64,000 nt of DNA from Owenia fusiformis (taxonomy: Eukaryota; Annelida; Polychaeta; Sabellida; Oweniidae). The notes under the pieces are model-generated. The model was not told where the DNA came from. It did no database searches and saw nothing but the letters and a program-made list of their open reading frames with translations. Within the stretch, counting starts at the first letter, position 1; each line of letters starts with the position of its first letter. Of the stretch, positions 26,501 to 36,643 are shown in pieces. The position numbers and the translations under genes were made by a program. Where the stretch lies: the NCBI GenBank assembly GCA_903813345.2, contig CAIIXF020000009.1, positions 4,832,030 through 4,896,029 on the forward strand. Reading direction: 5' to 3'.

Positions 26501-27566
26501 GCACCCCCCCCCCCCCATAACATTTGAAAATATGACCATTGGATAGAGGTAGAAAAGAGCTTTAAAATGCTTTTTATTTGAAGCTTCTAGCTCAATTTTG
26601 AAGGAAGTTGCATCAATTTTTGTAAAATTCAAAAGAAATCTTAATTTTTTGTGTTGCTTATGGCAAAATCGCACCCCCCCCCCCCCCCCGACCGAAAACT
26701 GTGGCAGCTCAAGGCGTGTGTACTGGATCAGTCTATTTTAAGAAATTAGGGGGGTTTTGTAAATGTCAGTGATCTTTAACTATGACATCATGATCTCCGT
26801 GGTTGCAACAATTGCTTAATAAAAAATGTTTACGAAAACTTTGAGTAACAACCCCGTCTTGATTTGTTCAATATTATGTCACCAAATAACATTGATGTTG
26901 TGACATATTATTATAGTCTCCAACTCTTCTGTGGACTGTTCGATGGTCAGAATTCGACAGTCATTGGTTGGCATCTGTAACAAATGGCAGGTAGTGACAT
27001 TATGCATATTAATTTTTGTTATTTTATTTTATCATTGTATTCTGTACTTTTATCTTTACAGGCCCCGATTTGGTCAGAAAAAGAATCCTAAACTTGCTGC
27101 AACTCCCGATCCTCCCAAACCCACAGTGGCCCCACAACCATCTGCCTCTAAACCAAAAATAAAACACTTTGACGGAACTGCTTCCGGGTCAGTAAAACTG
27201 GATGGATTATCAACAAAAACAGAAACGGTGATGTCATCAAAGGAGCTGATGGCGCGGATGAGAGAGCGCAACGAAACTGTGGCGCAAGCAAAGGGTACAA
27301 ACATTGATAGCGGAAGTGAACATGAAACTGAAACAGTTAGTAATATTGCAGAGGAAGACATTGAACTGATCACAGATATCAGGAATTGTATTGCGTTTCA
27401 GTGTAATGTCGATGGACAGGCCACAACTCAGGAAATATTGGACAGGTTTGGCGATCGATTGCCGAAGTCAGAGTCTGCGAAATTCCGAGCAATGTTGAGG
27501 CAGTTGTGTTCATTTGGTAGAATAGATGGGATAGGGACTTGGAAGTTGAAATCGGATCTCAGATAG
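14558..27566 (+). CDS. ERCC6: ERCC6 / CSB, SWI2/SNF2 DNA-repair ATPase (15 exons)
   Basis: Cockayne syndrome group B homologue: the nuclear ATPase that recognises stalled RNA polymerase II and starts transcription-coupled repair. Exons: 14558-14641, 15051-15403, 15681-15804, 16740-17661, 18046-18214, 18491-18625, 18884-18966, 19355-19560, 20023-20577, 20847-21065, 21585-21910, 22220-23286, 23789-23917, 24591-24792, 27062-27566. The codon phases agree at every junction and give about 1692 aa (human protein 1493). The N-terminal part is acidic and basic with a leucine-rich segment ([15 protein letters not shown]). Walker A DEMGLGKT (about 617-624) spans the exon 7/8 junction. DEGH is at about 731-734, SGSPLQNN follows, and [11 protein letters not shown] lies near 1027-1037. 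Exon 12 encodes a long acidic then Lys/Arg/His-rich linker. The C-terminus has [12 protein letters not shown] and the final winged-helix segment ending [10 protein letters not shown]. The intron 2 donor is the weak GTTGGT. The start ATG sits in a good context (GCGACATGG), but the N-terminus is the least certain part. Confidence 0.95.
15818..15923. repeat. Perfect 32-bp inverted repeat beside a splice donor
   Basis: 15818-15849 is the exact reverse complement of 15892-15923, with a 42-base loop. The stem starts 13 bases after the donor of ERCC6 exon 3. Further inverted words continue to about 16290, for example GCTGTTCTATTTTACTCC near 16037 against its partner near 16090. Intron 3 therefore contains a foldback-type insertion. 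Confidence 0.8.
16430..16605 (-). repeat. Dispersed repeat in ERCC6 intron 3
   Basis: About 130 bases are the near reverse complement of 23545-23720 in intron 12. Both contain AAAATGGTGAAAAACTGCAT or its complement, next to a G or C run. It is one repeat family inserted twice in the same gene in opposite orientations. Confidence 0.7.
21150..21247 (+). repeat. Dispersed GTGTTTGGCATC repeat, copy 1 (ERCC6 intron 10)
   Basis: Roughly 95-bp module ending in GGCAGGTGGTGACATTTTGC. Sister copies lie at 23960-24070, 26900-27012, 34885-34972, 36495-36600 and 53953-54040. Confidence 0.7.
23545..23720 (+). repeat. Dispersed repeat in ERCC6 intron 12
   Basis: Opposite-orientation partner of 16430-16605. 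It opens with CCCGTAGCCAGGGGGG and a long C run, which resembles the CATGGGCGTAG family described at 38342-38609. Confidence 0.7.
23960..24070 (+). repeat. Dispersed GTGTTTGGCATC repeat, copy 2 (ERCC6 intron 13)
   Basis: Same module as 21150-21247, with GGTGGTGACATTTTGCATGT at its end. Confidence 0.7.
24175..24379. mobile_element. 205-bp MITE in ERCC6 intron 13, TA target
   Basis: The left end CTGTATAAGTGGT is mirrored by the right end ACCACTTATACAG, and each is bordered by TA. The interior contains repeated TTTTCCGAA/TTTTCCTAA words. It is a non-autonomous Tc1/mariner-type element. Confidence 0.75.
24793..26386. other. ERCC6 intron 14, upstream part; possible LINE 3' end
   Basis: No exon is seen. 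A degenerate repeat with GTTCATGCRAGT words spans about 25380-25560. Near 26290-26330 the text GGAATAAACTATATTTGAAA followed by AAATAAAATAAAA resembles the 3' tail of a non-LTR retrotransposon. I could not find its reverse-transcriptase frame, so this stays a guess. The tandem duplication begins at the right edge. Confidence 0.35.
26464..26690. mobile_element. CATGGGCGTAG-family element, one end missing
   Basis: Starts CATGGGCGTAGCC followed by G and C runs. It has a poly-C tract at each end of an AT-rich core but no mirrored right terminus. Unit B instead has about 60 bp of different sequence at this position, so the insertion was accompanied by loss of the original bases. Confidence 0.55.
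26900..27012 (+). repeat. Dispersed GTGTTTGGCATC repeat, copy 3
   Basis: Just upstream of the acceptor of ERCC6 exon 15. Its duplicate in unit B is at 36495-36600. Confidence 0.65.
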
Positions 27567-27990
27567 TGTTATTTGGCGATTGGTCCGAGTAAACTTGGTT
27601 TCAGTGATCCAAATAATCTTTTGATTCTTTTAGACTCAGTTTTCCTCTTTCTTTAAGTAAGAAAGAGGAAAATTGAACCAAGGGATCGACTAAAGTTTCA
27701 AGCTGATGAATTGCTTGGAGTGCTGCACTAGTATCCTGTTATATCGTGTTGAGAGGTTCTCATTTGATTGCTCCAAAAATCAGGTCACAGGTGAATATTG
27801 ATAGATCATTTATCGCACATGATGATCATGTGTGAATTATTGTATCGTGGACTGAATAATTGCATCATGGATATGTACAATGACTGAGTGATTGTATCCT
27901 GGGTTATGAATAATTATATCATGAATATGAGTAATTGATCGTTATATCATATATCATGGTTAATGGTATCATGAATAATTGTATCATAAA

Positions 27991-28632
27991 GGTAGAGATT
28001 AAAAGATGGATTGGATCGAGTGGATTGGATTCATGTAAAAGGTGGATTGGATCAGGAATCTTCAAAATATGGATTTTTAGTTGATCTCCCTCTAAGCAAT
28101 TTCCTCCAGCCTAAAGTATTTTGTGATTACTTGGGTCCCTTTAAGGAATCAACAAAGCAATGACAAATACATGGACAAACTTCAATTAGTTGATAGATAC
28201 GCCTAAAGTATTTAACTGCTCTCCCTTTTGTAAATCAACAATAGTAAGACATAATAAACATAGATCTATAGATAAAAGCTGTCACTCAAATTGGCATGTA
28301 GTGGTCCCCAGATATTTCTGCCATGTTCTGTTTGAATTGAAAACAGATGATAGGAATCTTCGACTTCAAAACTCTGCCTTATGATTTGTGAAATGTCTGA
28401 AATTACCCTTGGAATGAGTAATATTGTGTATCAGGTCACCTTTCTAGCCTACCTAAGCAAAATGATATAACATCTATTATTTGACATTGTGGAAGTGAGG
28501 AGAGCATTAATCGTCTTATGGTAGATCAATATAAACTTTTTAAGGAAAATCCATATTTTGAAGAATCCCGATCCAATCCACCTTTTACATGAATCCAATC
28601 CACTCGATCCAATCCACCTTTTAATCTTTACC
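27991..28632. mobile_element. 642-bp MITE with 8-bp target duplication
   Basis: Flanked on both sides by ATCATAAA (27983-27990 and 28633-28640). The orthologous position in unit B (about 37560-37580) has a single copy and no insert. The ends are inverted: GGTAGAGATTAAAAGATGG against a right end reading GGTAAAGATTAAAAGGTGG on the other strand, followed by several GGTGGATTGGATC repeats. An 8-bp duplication fits hAT or Merlin-type transposition. There is no coding capacity. It lies in the ERCC6 3' untranslated region. Confidence 0.85.
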
Positions 28633-28852
28633 ATCATAAACCATGAGAAATTATGCATAATTGAAATTTGAAATTCCATTTTGTTTGATAGAACTATTTT
28701 TATATGATGTTTTTTATGAATGTTGCTGTGCATTTAACAGTATAGACTGTTTAGTTATTGTATGTTCTTGTACTAGTGTACAGGTAGTTTATGTACCGGA
28801 TGTAATTTGTTGTTTTACTGTGAAATATGAACACATTTTTATAATGAGACAA

Positions 28853-28858
28853 AATAAA
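28853..28858 (+). promoter_or_regulatory. Candidate ERCC6 polyadenylation signal (unit A)
   Basis: AATAAA about 1.3 kb after the stop codon, conserved at 37785-37790 in unit B. A minus-strand AATAAA lies only 50 bases further on, so the convergent transcripts probably end tail to tail. Confidence 0.45.
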
Positions 28859-28907
28859 CAAAAAATGTGATAGTAAAAGTAACCCATTTTGTTAACAATG
28901 ATTCCCA

Positions 28908-28913
28908 TTTTAT
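28908..28913 (-). promoter_or_regulatory. Candidate polyadenylation signal of the receptor gene (unit A)
   Basis: Minus-strand AATAAA about 390 bases after the TAA stop of the receptor-like gene. The counterpart in unit B is at 37841-37846. Confidence 0.4.
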
Positions 28914-29304
28914 TTTTTAAGTACATTTTGACCACAATAAATATCAAAACACAAAGGGTAACATCAACCCTAATACACCAACATTTTACAGTCTCTAGAA
29001 ATAATGATTGTTTTGTTTTAGGGACAAAGAAATGCAGAATTTGAAATAATCTGCACTGAGAATTTTAATTGAGAAAATATTAAATTACTCCAGTATATAT
29101 CATCATGCCATTAAGCCAAATCCGCTTCTCTCCATTGAGAAAGTCCGAGATTTTTCATCAAGACCAAGATGGTATTTCTCAAAAATATCAAGAATTATGA
29201 GGCATGAAACTTTTGAGACAGCCCCTTTGGGAATTTTTATTCAAGGTATTTTTGTGAAATAGTCACTCTCCGAATAATATGCTGTCCATCAAGCGACGTC
29301 ATTC

Positions 29305-32300
29305 TTAGATATTATCATATTTGTAGCCTTGTGTTTTTGCTCCTATACCAGGTATTTTGGATATAACAAAAACAGTGCCATCCTGAAAAATACATATAGA
29401 AAGACTATAGACTATTAACAGTTGGTATATATTGTACAATACGATCCAAATGCAATACAGCATATAACATAGTAATAGAATCAGTTTAGTAATACATATG
29501 AGTAATACAACTTGTACAACCAGTTGAGTATTATAAATGAGTTATACCAATCAATTGAGCAATACATACGAGAAATGCAAATCAGTTGAGTAATACTTAA
29601 GACTAATATCGATCAATTGAGAAATACATATGAGAAATACCAATCAGTTAAGTATTACACATGAGTAATACAATCAATTGGGTAATGCAATCAGTTGGGT
29701 AATATACATGAGTAATACCAATCAGTTGAGTAATACACATGAGTAATACAATCAGTTGAGTAATATACATGAGTAATACCAATCAGTTGAGTAATACACA
29801 TGAGTAATATCTCAATGAAATTCTGCATGTTTAACCCATACATCTATATTGTGTCACTTACCTTTACCATGATGGGCAGAGCAAACCAGAAGTGTGAATT
29901 AGGTATTCTCTCTTTTCCTTCCTTCTTCTGTACAAATGTTGTCACAATAAACCCAACGAGAAGATATAAAATGAGGAATGAAACAAACCTGAAGATAGGA
30001 ATAACATACAAAATAAAGTTCAAATTACTTGGCACAGGTATTATAGTTACAGTAAAACCTGTCTAATTTGAATGCCACTGGGACTGACCAAAAGTGTTCA
30101 CATTTCAAAGATTTTTAACAAGGGACTCAACAGGAGATCACAAAATTGGAATTGAGGTGTTTCGATAACAGGTTTTACTGTATTATGTAAGGTCTCTAAT
30201 GCAGCAACTGGGCAGCTTCTGTAGACGCTCAAAGTTGAGAGAAATATGTAGCATAATATATACTGCAGTACAATGTAGATTTTTGGGGTTTGGGCACTGA
30301 TTACAGAGAATATGATATCTAGATTTATCCCACAATTAATGTGTTATCTGTACAATAACAGCTATTGATATTTCTGATATTATTGAAATCCGTGTGATAT
30401 TTTCCAGAAAATCGTTTATCAAACTTATATGCGTGTGATATCGTTTATTGTTGGAAATTAGGTCAGATAATTTATTCTCTTTTGAGAAAATTGGTCCGTT
30501 AATTTATTCTCTAAGTTTCATTGGTGTATTGAATTACGATTGTGTATATAATTTGATAAGAAGGCTGCTAACTAACGATTAAAAAATGGTATTTATGACG
30601 AACAATATCATGTTATTTACTTAAAATAAAGTGTTTCAAATATTCAATTGATATTCTAATTTCTAGTTTATATTGTCTGCCAATGTCCTGGAAATTGGAT
30701 CAGAACATCACAAGGTGATTGTAATCATGGGATAAACCCAATATCACATAATTTCTCATTCGCTTCGCTCACTCGTGTAGATATTTGCTATCAACTCGGC
30801 GATAAAAATGATATCACTCAAAATGATGTGATATTCTGTATTTATTAAATAGCTTCTATTCTACTCACACAATACACAGAATGCTTCCTGCACTCAATCC
30901 TCCTCCACCCCCGGGACATGCTTGTGGGGCCCTCAGCACGTAGATCTAAAATACAGGGAGAAGTACTTATGAAATATGTCTGAAGAATAAGTGGAGCTAA
31001 AATTCTCTATATAGGTCTATTGCTTTAAAATCAGATCATGTTTGGATTGTAATAAACTGATTTGTAATCATGGGATACTTTTTATACATGTACAGTACAT
31101 AGTTATTAATTGTACTTACATACAACCATTGATAGGTTGTGTCAGGATTTGTGAGCAATGCATCCACTGAGAACTTCTCTGTGCCTTCACATATTAGAAT
31201 CACTTTGGTCTGTCTGGAAAATGGGAGATTATTTCATGGGAATTCTCTCTATTGAAAGCCCATGGTTATTTCAATTTTTTAGTTATTTATTTTATAGTTT
31301 TTATGGCACATTTTGGATGTTGAATGCCTAACATACACAGCCCAAATTCTGTCTGTCTTCCTTTATAAGTGACATTGACCTTATTACTTCAAAGGAATGC
31401 CAAAGGAGAGTCTTACACTTGAACTTACACTTACCTCAAACGCAGGTCTTAAATTTTGCTGATGAACTTTGACTAACAATAATTATCCCATCGAACGAAG
31501 TTCGGAGGGATATAGGGAACGCCTCCGTCCGTCCGTACGTCCGTCCGTCCGGGCAATAACTCAAATACCGTTGGCCCGATTTTGTTCATACTTTGTACAC
31601 ATATAACCTATTGGGGTAGAAGTTCTGCTCGAAAGCTGATTTTCAAAATGTCCGCTCATTTCAAAATGGCGGCCATTTTAGTGCCGAATTTAAAGTAATT
31701 TAGGTGCAATATGTAAAACTGTAATAGCAATATGTTATAGATGTAAAAAAATTATATAGGACATTAATAAAGCTAGAAATGTAGATATTAAAGAAGCACA
31801 TGGCAGCCATCTTGAAAAATGGCGGCCTTTACTCGTTACTTTACGATTTTTGCTGTAACTCGAAAAGTAGTGGAGGGATTTTGTTCATATTTGGTATGTG
31901 AATACTATAAACATTGCACACTGTCTAAAGACACTTTTGGTAGAAGGTGGCCATCTTAATGTATTTTATAATAATTCGAAAAGTATTGAAGCGATTTTGT
32001 TCATATTTGGTATGTGAATACTGTAAGCATGGCACACTGTCTAATGACACTTTTGGTAGAAGGCGGCCATTTTTCAAAATGGCCGCCATTTTAACGTATT
32101 TTACTATAACTCAAAAAGTAGTGGAGCGATTTTGTTCATATTTGGTATGTGAATACTATAAGTATGGCAAATGGTCTAATGACACTTTTGGTAGAAGGTG
32201 GCCATTTTGAAAAATGCCTGCCATTTTTGCTATATACTTTGTTTGTAAAAATGCCATCCATGGCTGTGCGATGGGATTCGCTACGCTTTGGCGTTGCCGT

Positions 32301-34674
32301 TGTTCTGGTTCATAATCAAAAACTATGCATTTTATCAACCCATTAGGCCAATCCAAATATAACAAATGAATTTGCTATGATTGTCCAGGCTTACTTTATT
32401 TGTGCAAACCTGTCTCTCAAAGGATGGCTTTGTGCAAATAAAGTAAGTCCAAGCATGGAAATGCATGCAGATAATGTGTTAAAGCCTTTGGCCATAATTG
32501 TTAACTGTCAGTGATCTATTCAAACTTAGTCTTGCTCAAAGACTGTATCCACCCCCCCACCCCCCCCCATCACCTTCACTCTCTTTACCTGGCAATATAC
32601 AGAGAGAAGGATAAAGGGGAGGGGGAGTACAGGATCTTTTAAGCAAGACTAATCCAAATTTTTTCACCTGGTTATATCTGAAGAAGTATATGTGATGGTG
32701 ACAAGGTTATCATCAGGTATGTCCATTGGGGCCAGCTGTTTTAAATCTGAACCTTTCTCAACCGCAAATGTGGCAGTGGTTGGAGTTCCAGCATCATAGT
32801 ATGAATTTGGTCCAACATTCTCACAGGACTGCAATAAGAGAATTTGTACAGTACAGCAGCAACTGTTGACTCTTCTCTAGGTGGACTCCGCACTGCTTAT
32901 GGTCAGTGGTGAAATCAAGGTTCACTTTTGAGATACATTTTATGAAACCATTCATACAATTTGTTGTATTCTTTGTCAAAGTAACTCCAATTTCTGGATC
33001 TTTTGGACCACCCTGTATTACTTCAATAATATAGCTGTTTAACTATAAAAGTATTTTGGCACACTCTAATGTTCAAATACATACTGCAACACCAGAGCAA
33101 GTCCCCTCATCAAAACCATAGCAAGGATTGTAGGAGTATTGCTGGCCAGCTGTGGGACTATCAACATCTTGGTACCTGCAATAAATGAACAGCAGTCAGA
33201 TGCATAGCCAAGTTAAAAAATGGGTGAGACGAAAAGGAATAGGTGAGGCAAATAAGAATAGGTAAGGCATATATGAATAGGTGAGGCAAATAGGAATAGG
33301 TGAGGCATATATGAATAGGTGAGGCAAATAGGAATAAGTGAGGCAAATCAGAATATGTGAGGCAAATAGGAATAGATGAGCCAAATCAGAATAGGCGAGG
33401 CCTAAATGAAAAGGTGAGGCAAATAGGAATAAGTGAGGCAAATAAGAATAGGTAAGGCATATATGAATAGGTGAGGCAAATAAGAATAGGTGAGGCAAAT
33501 AGGAATAGATGAGGCAAATAGGAATATATGAGGCAAATAGGAATAGGTGAGGCATATATGAATAGGAGAGGCAAATAGGAATAGGTGAGGCATATATGAA
33601 TAGGTGAGGCAAATAGGAATAGGTGAGGCATATATGAATAGGTGAGGCAAATAGGAATAGGTGAGGCAAATGGGAATAAATGAAGCAAATCAGAATATGT
33701 GAGGCAAATAGGAATAGGTGAGCCAAATCAGAATAGGCGGGGCCTAAATGAATAGGTGAGGCAAATAAAAATAGGTAAGGCATATATGAATAGGTGGGGC
33801 AAATAAAAATATGTGAGGCAAATAGGAATAAGTGAGGCAAATAAGAATAGGTAAGGCATATATATAGGTGAGGCAAATAAGAATAGGTGAGAAAAATAGG
33901 AATAGATGAGGCAAATAGGAATAGGTGAGGCATCTATGAATAGGAGAGGCAAATAGGAATAGGTGAGGCATATATGAATAGGTGAGGCAAATAGGAATAG
34001 GTGAGGCATATATGAATAGGTGAGGCAAATGGGAATAAATGAGGCAAATCAGAATATGTGAGGCAAATAGGAATAGGTGAGCCAAATCAGAATAGGCGAG
34101 GCCTAAATGAATAGGTTGAGGCAAATAAGAATATGTGAGGCAAAGAAGAATAGGTGAGGCAAATAGAAATTGTTATGACTAGTTGAGGCAAATAATAGGT
34201 GAGCAAAAATAAGAATAGGTGTGGCAAAACTTGAGAGGATTTTAAACAACAGTGGGACATAATTTAAACAGATTCAGTGAAAGGAAGACTAACAATATTT
34301 TTTGTTTTTGGTGAGGCATCTCATAGTCATAGTTAGTTCCATCCTTGGCACTACATATGCACTCCCCTCCATAAGTTTGGCAACTGGATAGGATATCAAA
34401 ACATGTCAATGATTTGTTCTTTATTTTGTTAGAAAAAATCTATGAATGTTTTTAAATTGTCAAAAATAAATAGACAAGTTTATAAGCAATGAAGAATTAC
34501 TTACTTTGGTGTATTATCATTATTAGCCAATGGTTTCAGATCTATCACTCCTCCTGTATCAGATTTACATGTACAAGAGTCCGACTGTGTACATGATGAA
34601 ATTCCATGTGTACCACCCACCAAACACACAAGAAATAACCCCAATAATGACATAGAAGGAAAATCCAACTTCAT
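29305..34674 (-). CDS. Mannose-6-phosphate receptor / Atg27-like protein, copy A (7 exons)
   Basis: Minus-strand exons in coding order: 34505-34674, 33085-33175, 32668-32828, 31120-31213, 30869-30945, 29862-29988, 29305-29382. All junctions are GT-AG and in phase, giving 265 aa. It is a type I membrane protein: signal peptide about 1-24; a Cys-rich luminal domain to about 190 with Cys 28, 34, 36, 75, 83, 89, 149 and 182; one membrane span about 194-216; and a cytosolic tail with RIPNSHFWFALP and a C-terminal YKYDNI. The tail's YDNI fits the YxxPhi endosomal sorting signal. Order and spacing match the MRH family (cation-dependent M6P receptor, Atg27), which shuttles between Golgi and endosomes. 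A Gln before Cys75 and Arg141 fit sugar-binding positions, but the usual Glu before the last Cys pair is not evident, so binding is uncertain. Convergent with ERCC6. Confidence 0.85.
29440..29815. repeat. 30-bp minisatellite, unit A
   Basis: Tandem copies close to AATCAGTTGAGTAATACACA followed by TGAGTAATAC. It lies between receptor exons 7 and 6. The unit B array (38670-39145) has more copies. Confidence 0.8.
30050..30180. mobile_element. 131-bp MITE in receptor intron 5 (copy A)
   Basis: CAGTAAAACCTGT and ACAGGTTTTACTG ends with TA on both sides. The unit B copy at 39383-39582 is the same insertion with about 70 extra internal bases. Confidence 0.8.
31496..32308. mobile_element. 813-bp insertion, possibly Helitron-like, present only in unit A
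   Basis: Starts TCCCATCGAACGAAG after ...AATTA and ends TTGTTCTGG before TTCATAA. Unit B (about 46725-46740) lacks it. A 5' TC and 3' CTRR-type end with A/T borders would suit a Helitron, but I do not see a convincing 3' hairpin and the join is off by three bases. Inside are a CCGTCCGTCCG block and three tandem units (about 31855-32210) containing GATTTTGTTCATATTTGGTA and TGGCCATTTT words. Confidence 0.55.
32526..32652. mobile_element. 127-bp MITE with TTAGTCTTGCT ends
   Basis: The left end TTAGTCTTGCTCAAAGA is mirrored by the right end TCTTTTAAGCAAGACTAA. It is absent from unit B at the matching position (about 46925-46940). It lies just downstream of receptor exon 3. Confidence 0.65.
33224..34230. 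repeat. 19-bp minisatellite, about 50 copies (receptor intron 1, copy A)
   Basis: Unit close to GAATAGGTGAGGCAAATAG, alternating with a GAATAGGTGAGGCATATAT variant. A 19-bp period passes through all three frames every 57 bp. The unit lacks stops on the minus strand, so it yields spurious open frames of up to 245 codons. Unit B has a much shorter array at 52735-53010. Confidence 0.9.
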
Positions 34675-34884
34675 TTCAAAATGTGACCTTTTACTCCCGT
34701 TTTTAAATTTTAGAACAAAAATATGTTAATCTGCGTAAATAAGTACATTTTCAGTCAATAAGTGTTTATCTTTAAGAGATGGCATCTTATAGGTCAAGAT
34801 GCATGAATTTCAGTAATAAGTTCAAAAATATAATTTTCATGTTACCACCAGAAACGATGGCGTAATGTTATATAAGCTCAAACA

Positions 34885-34972
34885 TTTGTGTGGACAGTGT
34901 TTGGCATTCAATGGCCGGTGTTTGGCATCTCTAACAAATGACAGGTGGTGACATTTTGCATGTCAATGCAAT
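34885..34972 (+). repeat. Dispersed GTGTTTGGCATC repeat, copy 4
   Basis: Upstream of the receptor start codon in unit A, matched by 53953-54040 in unit B. It ends GGTGGTGACATTTTGCATGT. Confidence 0.7.
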
Positions 34973-35185
34973 GGAGAAGCTTCTAAAATCAAAGTGTTGC
35001 TTGTGACTGAGAGATAGACCATTCTGTATTTTGTTATTCATAGCATCTCTCTCACTGCATCACAGATCTAATATGTTTGTTACATATCCATGATATCCAG
35101 AAGGGCAGAGATTGAGAAGGCGTGACTTAATATGATGTGGATATCTACTGTTATCATAAATGAGCCTGGCCATAGGAAAACCGGT

Positions 35186-35348
35186 GTAAAAGAAATTATG
35201 GTCCTCCGGGGATTATGGTCCCCCTTCTCAACGGCCCTTACTAGCCCTGATTGTGTATAAGATAATGAGGGAAAGAGTTGTATTTAGGTCACCATATAAA
35301 TCAATGGAGAGTAGGACCATAATTTGAAAGGACCTCCTACCCTTTTAC
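35186..35348. mobile_element. 163-bp MITE with ACCGGT duplication, unit A only
   Basis: GTAAAAG and CTTTTAC ends lie between two ACCGGT copies (35180-35185, 35349-35354). Unit B has one ACCGGT and no insert (about 54320). The interior repeats TTATGGTCC. Confidence 0.75.
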
Positions 35349-35639
35349 ACCGGTCTTATCACAAAAATTAGAATTGTGCTATAGAGCCAAAAATGTGCCC
35401 AAGATTAGAGGAAAATGTGCTAAATTCAAATCCGACTTTTTGGTCTATATATGCAAGGAAATATTGTTAAGACTTAAGCCATGGCTCATTTGAAAGGTCT
35501 CTTTGTGCTTTTTAATAAAAACAAAAATCAAAACATTGAAAAAATCTGTTATAAGACCCCTTTTCCTGTGGCCTGGCTCAAATGTTGAATAATTTATTTA
35601 TACTTTTAAAATGTGCATCTAGCCATTGAATATCCAAGG

Positions 35640-36010
35640 GGGGCGGGGGGCAGAGGGGGAGGTGGGGTGGGGTGGGGATCCCGAAGGAGAGCAAGTGTTA
35701 GTCCCCCAGAAACATTGACTATATCAAGGAGCTATGTGATGATGTCTGGGCACTTGGGCACTTAAAAAGTGTCTGAGACAATACATAAAATAAATTCAGA
35801 ACTTTTCCATTGTATTGAGGGGGTGTGAGGGGTGGCCCACTCCCTCTAGAAAATTGTACCATTTTAAGATGCTATTTGGTGCTTTCTGGGCAATGTAAAA
35901 GTGTATGAGACGATGAAAAAAAATTTCAAAAAAAAAATTCAAAATTAAAAAGGGGGGTGCAGTCGCACCCATCGCACCCCCCCCCCCCCCCCCCAATCTG
36001 ATGGCCCTGT
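35640..36010. repeat. G/C-run repeat block, unit A
   Basis: Contains a G-rich tract, AAGTGTTAGTCCCCCAGAAA, and a terminal run of C before AATCTGATGGCC and TACGCCTAGC. It is matched at 55650-56020 in unit B and partly repeated at 55370-55620. The flanking CGTA/TACGCC words link it to the CATGGGCGTAG family. Confidence 0.6.
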
Positions 36011-36494
36011 GTACGCCTAGCTATAACTTTATCACGGTGTTATAGCATGACGGCTACGTCAAGGCGATTTGCAGAATTTTGCGGTAACGATAACAATAAA
36101 TGGCAGATGGGAAAGGCAGCATGTCATGGTTATAAAGACTGGGTCAAATTTCCACACTTCTTCTAATAACCTATTAATTTGCCTTAATTGTATGTGGGAA
36201 TCATCTTGCACAAAGTTTAATATGATATCAGTATTTTGTTTAAAGGGTTACGATAAGCTTCCTATATAAAAACAATATCGCAGCTCAACGGGCGTGTACT
36301 GGATCAGTCTATTTTAAGAAATTATGGGGATTTTGTAAATGTCAGTGATCTTTAACTATGACATCATGATCTCCGTGGTTGCAACAATTGCTTTATAAGA
36401 AATGTTTACGAAAACTTTGAGTAACAACCCCGTCCTCGTCTTATTTTCAATATTATGTCACCACATAATATTGATGTTGTGACATATTATTATA

Positions 36495-36600
36495 GTCTCC
36501 AACTCTTCTGTGGACTGTGTTCGATGGTTGGAATTCGACAGTCAGTGGTTGGCATCTGTAACAAATGGCAGGTTGTGACATTATGCATATTAATGCCTTG
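36495..36600 (+). repeat. Dispersed GTGTTTGGCATC repeat, copy 5
   Basis: Unit B counterpart of 26900-27012, directly before the exon 15B acceptor. Confidence 0.65.
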
Positions 36601-36643
36601 TTATTTTATTTTATGATTGTATTCTGAACTTTTATCGTTACAG

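Larger units (their letters stand above)
26387..36150. repeat. Tandem segmental duplication, unit A
   Basis: It begins at ACACTTCTTCTAATAACC in ERCC6 intron 14 and ends at GACTGGGTCAAA, where the same ACACTTCTTC text restarts. It contains the ERCC6 terminal exon and the whole minus-strand receptor gene. It aligns along its length with unit B, apart from insertions and deletions. Roughly 9.8 kb. Confidence 0.9.

Noticed and set aside
14558-27566. A piggyBac-type fusion like the CSB-PGBD3 arrangement known in primates
   Set aside because: No piggyBac transposase frame or TTAA-flanked element was found in any ERCC6 intron here.
33196-34124. Long minus-strand open frames (up to 245 codons) rich in LPHLF/ICLTYSY repeats
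   Set aside because: They come entirely from the 19-bp minisatellite, which lacks stops on that strand. The peptide period (19 residues = 57 bp) is the arithmetic of a 19-bp repeat, and the array lies in an intron.
29305-34250. CRISPR-like array (regular repeats at 29440-29815 and 33224-34230)
   Set aside because: The repeats are contiguous minisatellites without unique spacers, inside introns of an animal gene.
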